Positions 1 to 8,068 are shown, numbered from the stretch's first letter. The stretch: 64,000 nt of DNA from JBGSPQ01 sp964346765 (GCA_964346765.1 CAYFWB010000001.1:124001-188000), one strand, 5' to 3'. The notes: generated by a model from the sequence alone, not told the origin. Translations and numbers: made by a program.

Positions 1-270
1 GACCGTAAACGATATTAATGCGAGGGAACCGGTGATACCGAGAATCATTTGAATGACATTTGAAAGAATGTACCGCCAGTCTCCACCGGGGAGTCTACCC
101 AGATAGCTGATTTTGGAACCTGTTTCACCTTCAATTTTGACAACGGAAGGGTAAAGTTCCGGGGTTTGGGCCAGTGCGGTCATTGCAAATAATAAGGTGA
201 AGGCCAATGCTGCAAGTATTGCAATTATGAGAGTGTTTTGTTTGGTATTGGTTTGTGTATTTTTTTTCAT
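1..270 (-). CDS. T4SS-pilin-like small membrane protein (3' end outside window)
   Basis: An open frame starts at the ATG complementary to 268-270 and runs off the left edge without a stop, giving 90 residues. The N-terminus has a Lys/Asn/Thr-rich start, a hydrophobic segment at about residues 14-32 and an Ala-Leu-Ala-Gln signal-peptidase-like site. A second hydrophobic segment (Met-Ile-Leu-Gly-Ile-Thr-Gly-Ser-Leu-Ala) begins near residue 76. This is the layout of the three genes that precede it on the minus strand, which match the CPR family of type IV secretion pilin-like (VirB2/TrbC-type) proteins. It lies 2 nt after the stop of its neighbour and is surely co-transcribed. The family call is inferred from context and topology because the diagnostic C-terminal half is missing. 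Confidence 0.65.
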   Translation of the reverse strand, partial: MKKNTQTNTKQNTLIIAILAALAFTLLFAMTALAQTPELYPSVVKIEGETGSKISYLGRLPGGDWRYILSNVIQMILGITGSLALISFTV

Positions 271-272
271 AA

Positions 273-857
273 TTAATCATCTAATAATTTTTGCATTTCT
301 TCGGTTGAAAGATCTTCTGATCCTGGAGTTAATTCTCCCGATTCTACCTTTTCTTCAACAGCGGCTTTTGTTTCGTTTTTTTCTTGCCTCTGTTCATCTG
401 TAAGGCCTTCGCCGAATCCTTGCTGTTGAGGAGTTTGTCCAATCTGAATTCCGCTGATTATTGAAACTATGGCGTATGAGAGGATGGCTACCAGCAAGCC
501 CACTATAGCGTATGTTATTGTTTTTTTGGCTCCGGTGATTTTTTCTTCGTCGCCATAGGCTGTTAATAGTTGAATACCTCCAATTACTATAAATAGAAAC
601 GTCAGTCCTCCCGCCATGCCTATTATTACGTTGGTTATTGCCGGTAGATAAGTACCTTGAAAATAAGCGCCTTCATCATCAGGGTCGTCGGCGTGGGGGA
701 TAATCAAGGCTTCATTTTCTACGCCGGGTGGTATGATTGGGGGGGCTGTTGTTGTCGGGCCTGTGGATTTTTCACCATTATCGGCTGATACAACCGGTAT
801 TATTATCGACAATCCGATGAACAGTGTTATCACAAATTGTACTAATTTGTTTGTCAT
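273..857 (-). CDS. T4SS-pilin-like membrane protein (194 aa)
   Basis: It has a signal peptide (residues 1-25, ending Val-Ser-Ala-Asp) and two transmembrane helices at about 72-95 and 108-136. They are linked by Gly-Asp-Glu-Glu-Lys-Ile-Thr-Gly-Ala-Lys-Lys, the hallmark short loop of the CPR type IV secretion pilin-like family related to VirB2/TrbC. An acidic, Glu/Gln-rich tail of about 50 residues follows and is longer than usual. It is the third gene of four tandem paralogues. A role as subunit of a surface fibre or secretion channel is inferred from the family; no VirB4/VirB6-type partner is visible in the window. Confidence 0.75.
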   Translation of the reverse strand: MTNKLVQFVITLFIGLSIIIPVVSADNGEKSTGPTTTAPPIIPPGVENEALIIPHADDPDDEGAYFQGTYLPAITNVIIGMAGGLTFLFIVIGGIQLLTAYGDEEKITGAKKTITYAIVGLLVAILSYAIVSIISGIQIGQTPQQQGFGEGLTDEQRQEKNETKAAVEEKVESGELTPGSEDLSTEEMQKLLDD

Positions 858-860
858 CTT

Positions 861-1490
861 TTAGGTTAAAGTGAAAAAGTTCGGATTAATCGTGTATAGG
901 ATTACAGCGGATAAGAATAGTAGTATCAAGCCGGATAATGATTGAATGATTTTTTCTTTGGCGGTGTCGATTTTACCTGTATCATCTTGCGCCGTAGCAA
1001 TCAGGAACCCTCCGTAAATTAAATATGCTACTGAAATGATTCCTATGATCCCGGCGGCCCATCGGTAGATTATTCCAAGATAGGTCATTAATAGATTGAT
1101 ACCGGACTGGGCTATTATCACCTGTACTCTTTGGCAGAATTCGTTTTCACCCGGTGAACATTTTCCCACAGGCACATATTCGCTTGTACAGCTTGTACTG
1201 TCATTTGCCGTTTTACAGGTTGTTTTTCTGATGCAGGACAATACTTTTACTTCCTGGGCTTCGCTAAAATCACTATCTTCCGATCCTGTAATTTCTTCCT
1301 CCAATATCGTGATTATATAGTTTTGCAGTTTTTCGGCGTTTCCGGCTGGTGCATCTGTTTCTGCTGGTTCTTGTTGAGAGTTCAGGTCATTACATTTGAA
1401 GTCGGGAATAGCCATTGCCGCAGGAGCAAAACTTATTATCAAAAGTCCCGTGGAAATAGCTTTTATTAGTTTTGTTTTTATATTTTTCAT
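861..1490 (-). CDS. T4SS-pilin-like membrane protein with Cys-rich ectodomain (209 aa)
   Basis: It has a signal peptide (residues 1-27), then about 100 exported residues with eight or so cysteines, including closely spaced Cys-x4-Cys and Cys-x5-Cys pairs that suggest disulfides. Two C-terminal transmembrane helices flank the family loop Ala-Gln-Asp-Asp-Thr-Gly-Lys-Ile-Asp-Thr-Ala-Lys-Glu-Lys. The helix pair matches the neighbouring pilin-like genes, but the Cys-rich insertion between signal peptide and helices is specific to this paralogue. The spacing of 3 and 6 nt to its neighbours indicates one operon. DsbA-like proteins elsewhere in the window (16590-17378, 50070-50720) could oxidise it. 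Confidence 0.72.
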   Translation of the reverse strand: MKNIKTKLIKAISTGLLIISFAPAAMAIPDFKCNDLNSQQEPAETDAPAGNAEKLQNYIITILEEEITGSEDSDFSEAQEVKVLSCIRKTTCKTANDSTSCTSEYVPVGKCSPGENEFCQRVQVIIAQSGINLLMTYLGIIYRWAAGIIGIISVAYLIYGGFLIATAQDDTGKIDTAKEKIIQSLSGLILLFLSAVILYTINPNFFTLT

Positions 1491-1496
1491 TTGTTT

Positions 1497-1931
1497 CTAG
1501 TAGAAAAGACTTTTAATGGCGGCTACCAGCCAATATGCTGAAACCGCCGCGACAATCCCTATGATTGCGAATTTGATCATGTCTTTCCCGCGTGTTATCT
1601 GTTCTTCTCTGCCGGCGGCTGTGAGTAAGAAAAATCCACCCACAATTATGGCCAATATACCGAATGACGCTATTCCAAGAGTAAGAAAATTGATTGCTCT
1701 TACTATATAAGCGCCTATTGTTGTTGGCTGGTTTTTTTGTTCTGAAGTTGTGAGGAAATTATTCAGATTAACTGAAGTGGGAGTTATATTTGTGTCCGTT
1801 GAGTCGGTTGATTCGGAATTGGCAGGTGCGTTGTCTCCGTTGTCGGCGTGTACTAAAGATATGCCTGTGGTCTGAAAGCAAAACAGGATGGTAATTAGCA
1901 GTCCGGTTGTGATTTTCAAGCTTTTCCCCAT
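1497..1931 (-). CDS. T4SS-pilin-like membrane protein (144 aa), first gene of the cluster
   Basis: It has a signal peptide (residues 1-29), a Ser/Thr/Asn-rich exported linker and two transmembrane helices at about 75-105 and 120-143. These are joined by Gly-Arg-Glu-Glu-Gln-Ile-Thr-Arg-Gly-Lys-Asp, the short charged loop diagnostic of the CPR T4SS-pilin-like family. It is the promoter-proximal member of the four-gene array: a TTGCGC-N17-TATAAT promoter lies 22-50 nt upstream. No Shine-Dalgarno motif is present. The function as a membrane-embedded pilin or structural subunit is inferred from the family. Confidence 0.75.
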   Translation of the reverse strand: MGKSLKITTGLLITILFCFQTTGISLVHADNGDNAPANSESTDSTDTNITPTSVNLNNFLTTSEQKNQPTTIGAYIVRAINFLTLGIASFGILAIIVGGFFLLTAAGREEQITRGKDMIKFAIIGIVAAVSAYWLVAAIKSLFY

Positions 1932-1952
1932 TTAGGTTCATTAATTCTTTAT

Positions 1953-1981
1953 ATTATACCATTTTGGGCTTTTTGGCGCAA
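1953..1981 (-). promoter_or_regulatory. Sigma70-type promoter of the pilin-like operon
   Basis: On the minus strand there is a TTGCGC -35 box (1976-1981), a 17-nt spacer and a perfect TATAAT -10 box (1953-1958). The predicted start near 1946 leaves a leader of about 15 nt before the ATG at 1931. Confidence 0.6.
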
Positions 1982-2059
1982 TGAGTGGAGTTTGGATGTT
2001 GCGTAAAAAATACTTTTTGTATAAACTTTTTTTGATTTTAAATCTAATTTAGACATTGT

Positions 2060-2135
2060 GGGGCTGTAGCTCAGCTGGTAGAGTGCGCCCATGGCATGGG
2101 TGAGGTCAGGGGTTCGATCCCCCTCAGCTCCACCA
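2060..2135 (+). tRNA. tRNA-Ala (GGC anticodon)
   Basis: It folds as a 76-nt cloverleaf with a 7-bp acceptor stem (GGGGCTG / CAGCTCC), a D arm, an anticodon stem CGCCC/GGGTG with loop ATGGCAT (anticodon GGC), a T arm with TTCGATC, discriminator A and an encoded CCA. It reads alanine GCC/GCU codons. Confidence 0.95.
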
Positions 2136-2147
2136 TAATAGTCTTCT

Positions 2148-3158
2148 ATGTTTTCTTTCTGGACAATTCTTTTCTTGTTTTTCGGATTTTATCTGCTTAT
2201 TAAGGCCGCGGATATTTTGGTGGATGGAGCGGCGGGAATGGCCAAGAGGTTTAAGATTCCTAAGTTGATTATAGGTTTGACGCTCCTGGCTTTAGCGACA
2301 AGTGCGCCGGAAATGACGGTCTCTTTAATTTCCGCTTTGCAGGGAAGTGTAGATATGAGTATAGGTAATGTGATTGGAAGTAATATTGCCAATATCGCTC
2401 TTGTGCTTGGTTCAGCCGCATTAATCCGTACGATTTCCGTTTCAAGGAGTACTTTAACAAAAGGTATTCCGCTAAGTATTTTGGCGATGGCGGTTTTGAT
2501 TTTCATTGGATACGATACTATTTTTCAGAATCATAACGTAACGTTTAATCGGTTGACTCTGGGGGACGGGTTGATACTTTTATGTTTTTTTATTGTATTT
2601 CTTTATTATATTTACGGTGATTTTAAGTCCACTCAGGTTAGGGAAGAGGATATTGAGAAAAAGGAAAGACGTCATTATAAGGACTCTTTATGGTTTTTGA
2701 GTTTAATGTTTTTTGGCGGGTTGGCCGGAATTATGGTAGGTGGAAAATTGGTAGTGGATCAGGCGGTGGTGATTGCGGGTGTTTTGGGTGTGAGCGAGGC
2801 TTTGATCGGTTTGACGATTGTGGCCTTTGGGACTTCTTTGCCGGAATTGGTTACGTCTGTAGTGGCAGCGTTTAAGAAAGAGAATGATATTGCCATAGGC
2901 AATATTGTGGGAAGTAATGTTTTTAACGTGTTTTTGGTCTTAGGTGTTACTTCAACCATCGTTCCTCTTAATTTTGAGCCGAGATTGATTCTGGATGCTA
3001 TTTATGCGTTGTTTGTGACTTTGCTTTTTTACGTGTTTTTGGTTAAAGAAAAACGACTGACACGCCTTTCCGGGGCTGTGTTGGTGTTTTTATATGTTAT
3101 TTATATTGTGAGTTTGACTTTTAGAGAGACGATATTTGCTTACGTGCCTGCAATATAG
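2148..3158 (+). CDS. Calcium/sodium antiporter, YrbG/CaCA family
   Basis: This is a membrane exchanger of the CaCA superfamily that expels Ca2+ against Na+ (or K+/Na+). The 336 residues form about ten transmembrane helices in two inverted halves. Each half carries the ion-binding alpha repeat: the first has Ala-Thr-Ser-Ala-Pro-Glu near residue 50 followed by Gly-Asn-Val-Ile-Gly-Ser-Asn; the second has Gly-Thr-Ser-Leu-Pro-Glu near 227 followed by Gly-Asn-Ile-Val-Gly-Ser-Asn. The acidic Glu of each repeat is present. The start is only 12 nt after tRNA-Ala, so both may share a transcript. The gene is transcribed alone, convergent with pilT. Confidence 0.9.
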   Translation: MFSFWTILFLFFGFYLLIKAADILVDGAAGMAKRFKIPKLIIGLTLLALATSAPEMTVSLISALQGSVDMSIGNVIGSNIANIALVLGSAALIRTISVSRSTLTKGIPLSILAMAVLIFIGYDTIFQNHNVTFNRLTLGDGLILLCFFIVFLYYIYGDFKSTQVREEDIEKKERRHYKDSLWFLSLMFFGGLAGIMVGGKLVVDQAVVIAGVLGVSEALIGLTIVAFGTSLPELVTSVVAAFKKENDIAIGNIVGSNVFNVFLVLGVTSTIVPLNFEPRLILDAIYALFVTLLFYVFLVKEKRLTRLSGAVLVFLYVIYIVSLTFRETIFAYVPAI

Positions 3159-3160
3159 TT

Positions 3161-4210
3161 TTATGTCTCTAATCTTTCCGTTTCCGGAGGAAGACATTCA
3201 TAAGCCGCCTCTTCCGTAATAAGGTCTGATTCAAGGAAGTCTGTAACGGATTTTTTCATGGTCTGCATACCTTCTTTGAATCCTGTTTCAATAGCGGAAT
3301 CTATTTGATGTGTTTTTGCTTTTCTGATCATGTTGGCTGTGGCGCTGTTATTGATCATAATTTCCAGTGGCGCTACGCGTCCTTTACCGTCTTTGGTTTT
3401 AACAAGATTTTGCCAAATTATGGCTCGCAGACTTTCAGACAGCTGAGATCGGATTTGGTTTTGTTGTTCAAAAGGAAATGCGTCGATCATACGGTCGACC
3501 GATTTTGCCGCGCCGCTTGTATGTAAAGTAGCAAAGACAAGGTGTCCGGTTTCTGCGGCGGTTATCGCTAACGCTATCGTTTCAAGGTCACGCATTTCAC
3601 CTACAAGAATAACGTCCGGATCTTCGCGAAGCGCGGAACGTAACGCCCGGGTAAAACTTTTTGTGTGAGTTTTTACTTCTCTTTGCTCGATAATGGATTT
3701 TTTGTTTTCATGAACAAACTCGATAGGATCTTCAATTGTAATCATGTGTTGGGCTTCGTTTATATTTATTTCGTTCATCATCGCGGCGAGAGTGGTCGAT
3801 TTACCGGATCCTGTTGGTCCGGTTACAATTACCAATCCGTTATTAGATTGGGTAATCCGTTTTAGTGTTTCGGGCATGCCCAATTCGTCCAGGCTGTAAA
3901 CCACTTCCGGGATTAGTCTGAATACGGCGGCAATACCTTTTCTTTGGACGAAAATGTTTACTCTGAATCTAGAAATACTTGGTATATCAAGTGAGAAATC
4001 CAGGTCAAGATTTTTGGCGAAATATGCTTTCTGTTCTTCGTTCATGGTTTCAACCAGATATTCTTCGGCCATTTTTTTGGTCATTACCGGATGTTCTTCA
4101 ATCAGAATAAGATCTCCATTGATGCGGAGAACTGGTTTGCTTCCCGTTGTGACATAGATATCGGAAGCTTTATATTGAACCGCTGTTCGAAAAATTTTAT
4201 CTAGTAACAT
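3161..4210 (-). CDS. pilT: Twitching motility ATPase PilT
   Basis: PilT is the hexameric ATPase that retracts type IV pili. The 349-aa product shows an N-terminal PilT/PAS-like domain (Asp-Ile-Tyr-Val-Thr-Thr-Gly-Ser-Lys-Pro, residues 20-30), Walker A Gly-Pro-Thr-Gly-Ser-Gly-Lys-Ser-Thr near 131-139, an Asp box, Walker B (Val-Ile-Leu-Val-Gly-Glu-Met-Arg) and a His box (Gly-His-Leu-Val-Phe-Ala-Thr-Leu-His-Thr). I chose the start Met-Leu-Leu-Asp-Lys at 4210 because upstream residues are basic and overlap the preceding gene in another frame. It is the last gene of the sbp/ftsQ operon. No pilB or pilC is in the window. Confidence 0.93.
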   Translation of the reverse strand: MLLDKIFRTAVQYKASDIYVTTGSKPVLRINGDLILIEEHPVMTKKMAEEYLVETMNEEQKAYFAKNLDLDFSLDIPSISRFRVNIFVQRKGIAAVFRLIPEVVYSLDELGMPETLKRITQSNNGLVIVTGPTGSGKSTTLAAMMNEININEAQHMITIEDPIEFVHENKKSIIEQREVKTHTKSFTRALRSALREDPDVILVGEMRDLETIALAITAAETGHLVFATLHTSGAAKSVDRMIDAFPFEQQNQIRSQLSESLRAIIWQNLVKTKDGKGRVAPLEIMINNSATANMIRKAKTHQIDSAIETGFKEGMQTMKKSVTDFLESDLITEEAAYECLPPETERLET

Positions 4211-4236
4211 GTTTTTGTTTTTATTGTTTGATTTTT

Positions 4237-4806
4237 TTATAAATCGAGGTTGTCCAGATCGTCTTCTGTGGCGTCTTTCGGCAGTACATTTTCTATGGCT
4301 CCCCATTCACTGTCTTCAAGCTCGGGTACAATCAATGTAACTTTATCTCCGACTTCGGCGCGAAAATAAGTAACTGAGGCAAGCAGTACTTTGTATGCTT
4401 TGCCTTCGCCTATTACTCTGAATTGTCCGTCTTCATAAGTGACTGTGCCGATGATGCGTTTTCTTTCTACCGGACCGATTTGTTTGTATACAAAAGCACC
4501 TTCCGGAGTAATGGTAAGTTTTAGAATGTCTCCGGGGATCAGTTTGGATTTGCTTGCATAATTGGACGGCACCGAATAAATCTTTTTGTCGGGTCCGATC
4601 ATGTTTTGACCGTCAAAAACGCCTTCAACTATCTGGTCGGTATCGGATGTTCCAATATGTGATCCCACTTTTTCGGCCAGCGCGGCATATTGGCTTTTAC
4701 CCTCTTTATTGGTGATTTCATTTATAATTTGTCTTGCCGAACGAAGATTGGATTCGGCGCTTTCCAGCATTTCTTTTAGCAGAGCTAGTTTCGAGGCTTG
4801 AGACAT
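4237..4806 (-). CDS. Conserved hypothetical protein, coiled-coil plus beta-rich domain
   Basis: The 189-aa product starts at Met-Ser-Gln-Ala-Ser-Lys. Residues 5-45 are helical and predicted to coil (Leu-Lys-Glu-Met-Leu-Glu-Ser-Ala-Glu). From about residue 60 the sequence becomes beta-rich, with two OB/SH3-like stretches (Val-Glu-Gly-Val-Phe-Asp-Gly and Ile-Ile-Gly-Thr-Val-Thr-Tyr) and Pro-Gly-Asp-Ile-Leu-Lys-Leu between them. The tail is acidic (Asp-Asp-Leu-Asp-Asn-Leu-Asp-Leu). I recognise the general type from CPR genomes but no named family. It lies between sbp and pilT, so a link with division or pili is possible but unproven. An upstream in-frame ATG at 4878 would add a Lys-rich extension that I consider unlikely. 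Confidence 0.75.
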   Translation of the reverse strand: MSQASKLALLKEMLESAESNLRSARQIINEITNKEGKSQYAALAEKVGSHIGTSDTDQIVEGVFDGQNMIGPDKKIYSVPSNYASKSKLIPGDILKLTITPEGAFVYKQIGPVERKRIIGTVTYEDGQFRVIGEGKAYKVLLASVTYFRAEVGDKVTLIVPELEDSEWGAIENVLPKDATEDDLDNLDL

Positions 4807-4882
4807 TTTGATTTTTTTATGAGTTTTCGTTTTTTTGTTATTCTTTATTATTATACTTGATTTTTTGTGTTTCTTCAATGAT

Positions 4883-5239
4883 TTACTCTTTTTTTTCCTG
4901 TTTCAGGGCGTTTTGTAAAACAGCTCTGCGGGTAATACCAACATTTGAAAATATGCGGAAAGTAAAGACAAAAGTGGCGGCCAGGTATAGTTCAAGTCCC
5001 AGTTTTTCACCCAATAAAGTTACGGCGATTGCTAGAATAATGTTAAAGAGGAGTCCCGTTATGAAGATTATGGCATTAAATTGGTCTTTGGTTACTTCAG
5101 CGCGGATCGCTCCAAACAGGGCGTCAAGTATCCCCATAATTACAACAGCAGAATATTTGGTCAGTTCCAAAGGTATGGGGAAATTGGTAGCAAGACCGAT
5201 GATAATTCCTATTAATATGCCAAGTATGGCCCAAATCAT
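4883..5239 (-). CDS. sbp: Small basic protein Sbp (DUF1290)
   Basis: The 118 residues form three or four transmembrane helices and match the DUF1290 small-basic-protein family: an N-terminal Ile-Leu-Ile-Gly-Ile-Ile-Ile-Gly helix, Ala-Leu-Phe-Gly-Ala-Ile-Arg-Ala near 40-48, and a C-terminal Phe-Arg-Ile-Phe-Ser-Asn-Val-Gly-Ile-Thr-Arg-Arg segment. In Bacillus, sbp sits in the ftsQ (divIB)-ftsA-ftsZ division region; here it follows ftsQ by 1 nt, preserving that association. The exact role is not known. Confidence 0.85.
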   Translation of the reverse strand: MIWAILGILIGIIIGLATNFPIPLELTKYSAVVIMGILDALFGAIRAEVTKDQFNAIIFITGLLFNIILAIAVTLLGEKLGLELYLAATFVFTFRIFSNVGITRRAVLQNALKQEKKE

Positions 5240-5240
5240 T

Positions 5241-6188
5241 TTACTTTTTTTTATAAATTACTTTTTCAGTATCCGTACCGGATATTCTAAGATCAATATA
5301 TACCAGAGGCACCGAGTAAATGTCTAATTTTTGGAGAGCTTTTTTTAGTTTTTCGATTTGTCTGTTAAGGTCTTTTTCCATATCTATTATAACGTAAAAA
5401 TATTTTTCGGTATGCAGGTGGACTTCTCTTTCTCTTGGTAAAAATTCTGCGTACAAAATTTTCATTCCGAATTTTTCTTCAAACAGGTTGATGGTATTCA
5501 AGATATATGTTAGGCGCTCTTTGCTTTTTTTTGGGTTGTTAAGGAAGTTGTGTCTGACTTCCAGAGGGTCTGTTGTTTCAAGATAAATGTGAGGAAGATC
5601 CAGCTGTTCTATGTTTTCTTCGATCAAAAAGCCTTGACTGTCCAGTAGGATTTTTTTTTGAATACCTTGAACGATGTTGACCAGATTGGCTACCGTGGGG
5701 AATTTTGTGTACTCGATTTTAATGGTGTCGGGCAGTATTTTTTTGATGTGGATTTTGTTGATTTCAGGGTGATTTTGTCTTATTTCGTTGATTAGTTTTT
5801 CTTCGTTAATCAAAAGTATATTTTGGTCGATAACCTGTTGAAGAATAGAATGCATTTTTTGGTAATCTTCAATGATTGTTCCTTCTTCTTCGATCTGGAA
5901 ATCTTGTACAAGCAGGTAATTCGATAAAAAAGCCGCGTATACTCCAAAGATTATAAGTCCGGCGCTCAGTATAATGGCGGCTATTATTTTGGTTTTGGTG
6001 TGATCGGTTTTTTTTCTTAATTTGGCGGGTGGTATGGCGGAAGCGTAACTTTTTGCTTTAATTTTTTGTTTCTTGCCCGTTCCGTTGCCTACGGATTTTC
6101 TGTAGGGAGATGCCGCGCTTGAAATGTTTGTACTGGTTCCCAGTTTTTTGCGCTTTGAAGTTTTTTTTCTTTTTTTAAAAAGCGGCAT
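5241..6188 (-). CDS. ftsQ: Cell division protein FtsQ/DivIB
   Basis: A bitopic division protein that links FtsB/FtsL and the septal synthase at midcell. The 315-aa product has a long, very basic cytoplasmic tail (about 65 residues, Lys/Arg/Ser-rich), one transmembrane helix at about 69-91, a POTRA domain (Val-Gln-Asp-Phe-Gln-Ile then Ile-Asn-Lys-Ile-His-Ile-Lys-Lys-Ile-Leu-Pro-Asp-Thr-Ile) and the FtsQ beta domain (Val-Ala-Asn-Leu-Val with Leu-Leu-Asp-Ser-Gln-Gly-Phe). The neighbour sbp and the operon position support the call. The cytoplasmic tail is longer than in E. coli and resembles Gram-positive DivIB. Confidence 0.85.
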   Translation of the reverse strand: MPLFKKRKKTSKRKKLGTSTNISSAASPYRKSVGNGTGKKQKIKAKSYASAIPPAKLRKKTDHTKTKIIAAIILSAGLIIFGVYAAFLSNYLLVQDFQIEEEGTIIEDYQKMHSILQQVIDQNILLINEEKLINEIRQNHPEINKIHIKKILPDTIKIEYTKFPTVANLVNIVQGIQKKILLDSQGFLIEENIEQLDLPHIYLETTDPLEVRHNFLNNPKKSKERLTYILNTINLFEEKFGMKILYAEFLPREREVHLHTEKYFYVIIDMEKDLNRQIEKLKKALQKLDIYSVPLVYIDLRISGTDTEKVIYKKK

Positions 6189-6233
6189 TTAAAAAGCGGG
6201 TCATGGAAGATATGAGCGGTTTTTTGTTCTTTC

Positions 6234-7556
6234 TTAAAGATAGAGGAAGCCGAGTACAGTGACAAGTAAAAGTCCTCCAAATATGAAGAGAAGTGGTTTG
6301 ACCAATTTACGATTGCCAAAGAAGTAAGCAATCGCCGCTTTTTGTGATGTGTTTAGGAATGAAACCAGCAGTATTATGTTTTTTGCGTTTTCAAAATCCA
6401 TAAGGGAACCGGCCACTGTAGAAGTACTTACGATGATCGGGTCATCGACGGCAAATAGCGCGCATAAAGTCGCGACTATGTAGTAAAGTTCTATACCTGC
6501 ATAAGCCAGTGATATTTTTGCTATTACAAGGGCTCCCAGGATAAATGCGCCCAATTGTATAGCTTTTTTTAGCTGGAAAGGTGTCTCGATATTTTTTGCG
6601 CTTTTGTCTTTTATTTTGTTTTTATTGCTGCGGGATTCTTTTTTCATCATCAGGAAAAAACCTATAATCAGAAGGTAAAGGAACATTATTCCCATTGGCA
6701 GTAATATTCGATTAAAAAGCTCTTCATTTAGAGTTCTTATAAAGATGAACATTTTTATAAAGCTTGTGGAAAGAGCGAGTACGATTCCGGCCAGGTATGG
6801 GGTTAAATTATGTTTGGTCTTTTTACTTTTGTCGGAAAGTGCCAATGATGTGGCGGTTGATGAGTAAAATCCTCCAAAGAGGCCCATTAAGCTGATACCG
6901 ACTTTTTTACCCAGTACTTTAATCAGTATGTATCCCAGAAAACTTATTCCGGATACAAAAACGATCAACAGCCATATTTTGTAGGGGTTGATGATGTCCA
7001 CACCGTTTATGTGACCGCTTGCTATGTCTGGCAGGAAGGGACCGAAGATTTGTTGGTCGAAGTTTTTGTCGGGCAGAAAAGGTAGAATGATGAAAGCTAT
7101 GATAGCGAACTTGATGGTGTCGTAAAGTTCCTGATCGCTGATGTTCGCGATCGTGGTGTGGAGATAAACTTTTAGTGATAAAATCAGAGCGTTGATAATG
7201 GCCAGTATTACCGCAAGTTGAATCAGTCCGTAACTGCACATAGCGCCGTAGAGGAATAACAATATTGTTGTGATTTCGGTAGTTATGCCGATGCGGTTAT
7301 GTCTGATAATAAGTGAGATGTGTGAACTGACCGTAAGAATCAGCATGGCCAGTAGCGAAAAATAGAAAATCCACGGGTCGTAATTGACTCCTAGGTAGCC
7401 CGCTGTGGTTCCAAACAGCGTTATTAAGATGCTGGTTCTGATTCCGATCGCGCTTAAATTTTTTTCTTCCTGTTTTTTGCGCTCTCTGTCTATTCCTATC
7501 AGTGCCCCGATTAAGAGGCTGGCGGCGAAAGGAAAAATGAGCCGGGTCAGTTCCAT
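6234..7556 (-). CDS. MgtC/SapB family membrane protein with DUF4010 domain
   Basis: The 440 residues contain around twelve transmembrane helices. The first about 140 are an MgtC domain (Ala-Ser-Leu-Leu-Ile-Gly-Ala-Leu-Ile-Gly-Ile-Asp-Arg-Glu-Arg, Gly-Ile-Arg-Thr-Ser-Ile-Leu). The rest matches the DUF4010 module, with Gly-Gly-Phe-Tyr-Ser-Ser-Thr-Ala-Thr-Ser-Leu-Ala near 232 and Ala-Val-Asp-Asp-Pro-Ile-Ile near 368. MgtC proteins are linked to Mg2+ homeostasis and survival under low Mg2+, but transport by this fused form has not been established as far as I know. It is first in the minus-strand run leading to ftsQ. Confidence 0.85.
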   Translation of the reverse strand: MELTRLIFPFAASLLIGALIGIDRERKKQEEKNLSAIGIRTSILITLFGTTAGYLGVNYDPWIFYFSLLAMLILTVSSHISLIIRHNRIGITTEITTILLFLYGAMCSYGLIQLAVILAIINALILSLKVYLHTTIANISDQELYDTIKFAIIAFIILPFLPDKNFDQQIFGPFLPDIASGHINGVDIINPYKIWLLIVFVSGISFLGYILIKVLGKKVGISLMGLFGGFYSSTATSLALSDKSKKTKHNLTPYLAGIVLALSTSFIKMFIFIRTLNEELFNRILLPMGIMFLYLLIIGFFLMMKKESRSNKNKIKDKSAKNIETPFQLKKAIQLGAFILGALVIAKISLAYAGIELYYIVATLCALFAVDDPIIVSTSTVAGSLMDFENAKNIILLVSFLNTSQKAAIAYFFGNRKLVKPLLFIFGGLLLVTVLGFLYL

Positions 7557-7629
7557 GTTGGTGATTTTATGTCTGACGATTATATCATAAAATCGGGTTA
7601 TTTGGTAGGTTTTAAGAGATGCTTATAAC

Positions 7630-7653
7630 AAAAAAAACCGCCCGCACGGGCGG
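7630..7653 (-). terminator. Rho-independent terminator after the H1-like gene
   Basis: It has a perfect 7-bp GC stem (CCGCCCG / CGGGCGG, 7638-7644 and 7647-7653) with a 2-nt loop. On the minus strand it is followed by eight T. It lies 18 nt beyond the stop at 7671. Confidence 0.9.
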
Positions 7654-7670
7654 CTTTTAAAAGAAATTAT

Positions 7671-8018
7671 TTAAACCAATTTGGTTTGTTTGGCCTCGGT
7701 TTCTTTTTTAGGTTCCTTTTTTGCCGCCGGTTCCTCCGCTTTGGCAGTTGCTTTTGTTGATTTTGCCGTTGGTTTGTCGGTTTTCGGAGGCGTTTTTTTT
7801 GCGACGGCCGGTTTCGCGGTTGTTGCTTTTTTGGCAGGAGTCGCTTTTTGCTCGGGTTTTTCCAATAAAGATTTTGTAGTTTTTTTAGCTTTTTCTAAAG
7901 CTTCAAGCAGGTCTTCTTTTTTTGTCTTTGCTTTGGCTTTATTTTTTCTTTTCCACATTTTGCTTTTAGGCCGTGTGGCGTTCATAGTGTGTAATCCGTG
8001 TTGGTGACTTGTTGCCAT
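7671..8018 (-). CDS. Lys/Ala/Pro-rich histone-H1-like basic protein
   Basis: The 115-aa product begins with a short His/Arg segment, then a helical Lys-rich stretch (Lys-Lys-Glu-Asp-Leu-Leu-Glu-Ala-Leu-Glu-Lys-Ala) near residues 33-50. From about residue 55 it is a low-complexity repeat of Ala, Lys, Pro and Thr (Lys-Pro-Ala-Val-Ala-Lys-Lys-Thr-Pro), as in eukaryotic H1 tails and bacterial H1-like proteins such as Hc1/AlgP. Nucleoid or RNA binding is inferred from composition only. The gene is monocistronic, with its own strong terminator at 7630-7653. The start could also be the Met at residue 12. Confidence 0.7.
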   Translation of the reverse strand: MATSHQHGLHTMNATRPKSKMWKRKNKAKAKTKKEDLLEALEKAKKTTKSLLEKPEQKATPAKKATTAKPAVAKKTPPKTDKPTAKSTKATAKAEEPAAKKEPKKETEAKQTKLV

Positions 8019-8068
8019 TTTAATTTTTGGTTAGAGCGTATGTATTTAAGCTGAATGGGGGATTATAG

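Noticed and set aside
7681..8007. 108-codon ORF opposite the H1-like gene
   Set aside because: Ala/Phe/Val-rich antisense of Lys/Ala codons; the terminator at 7630-7653 supports the minus-strand gene instead.
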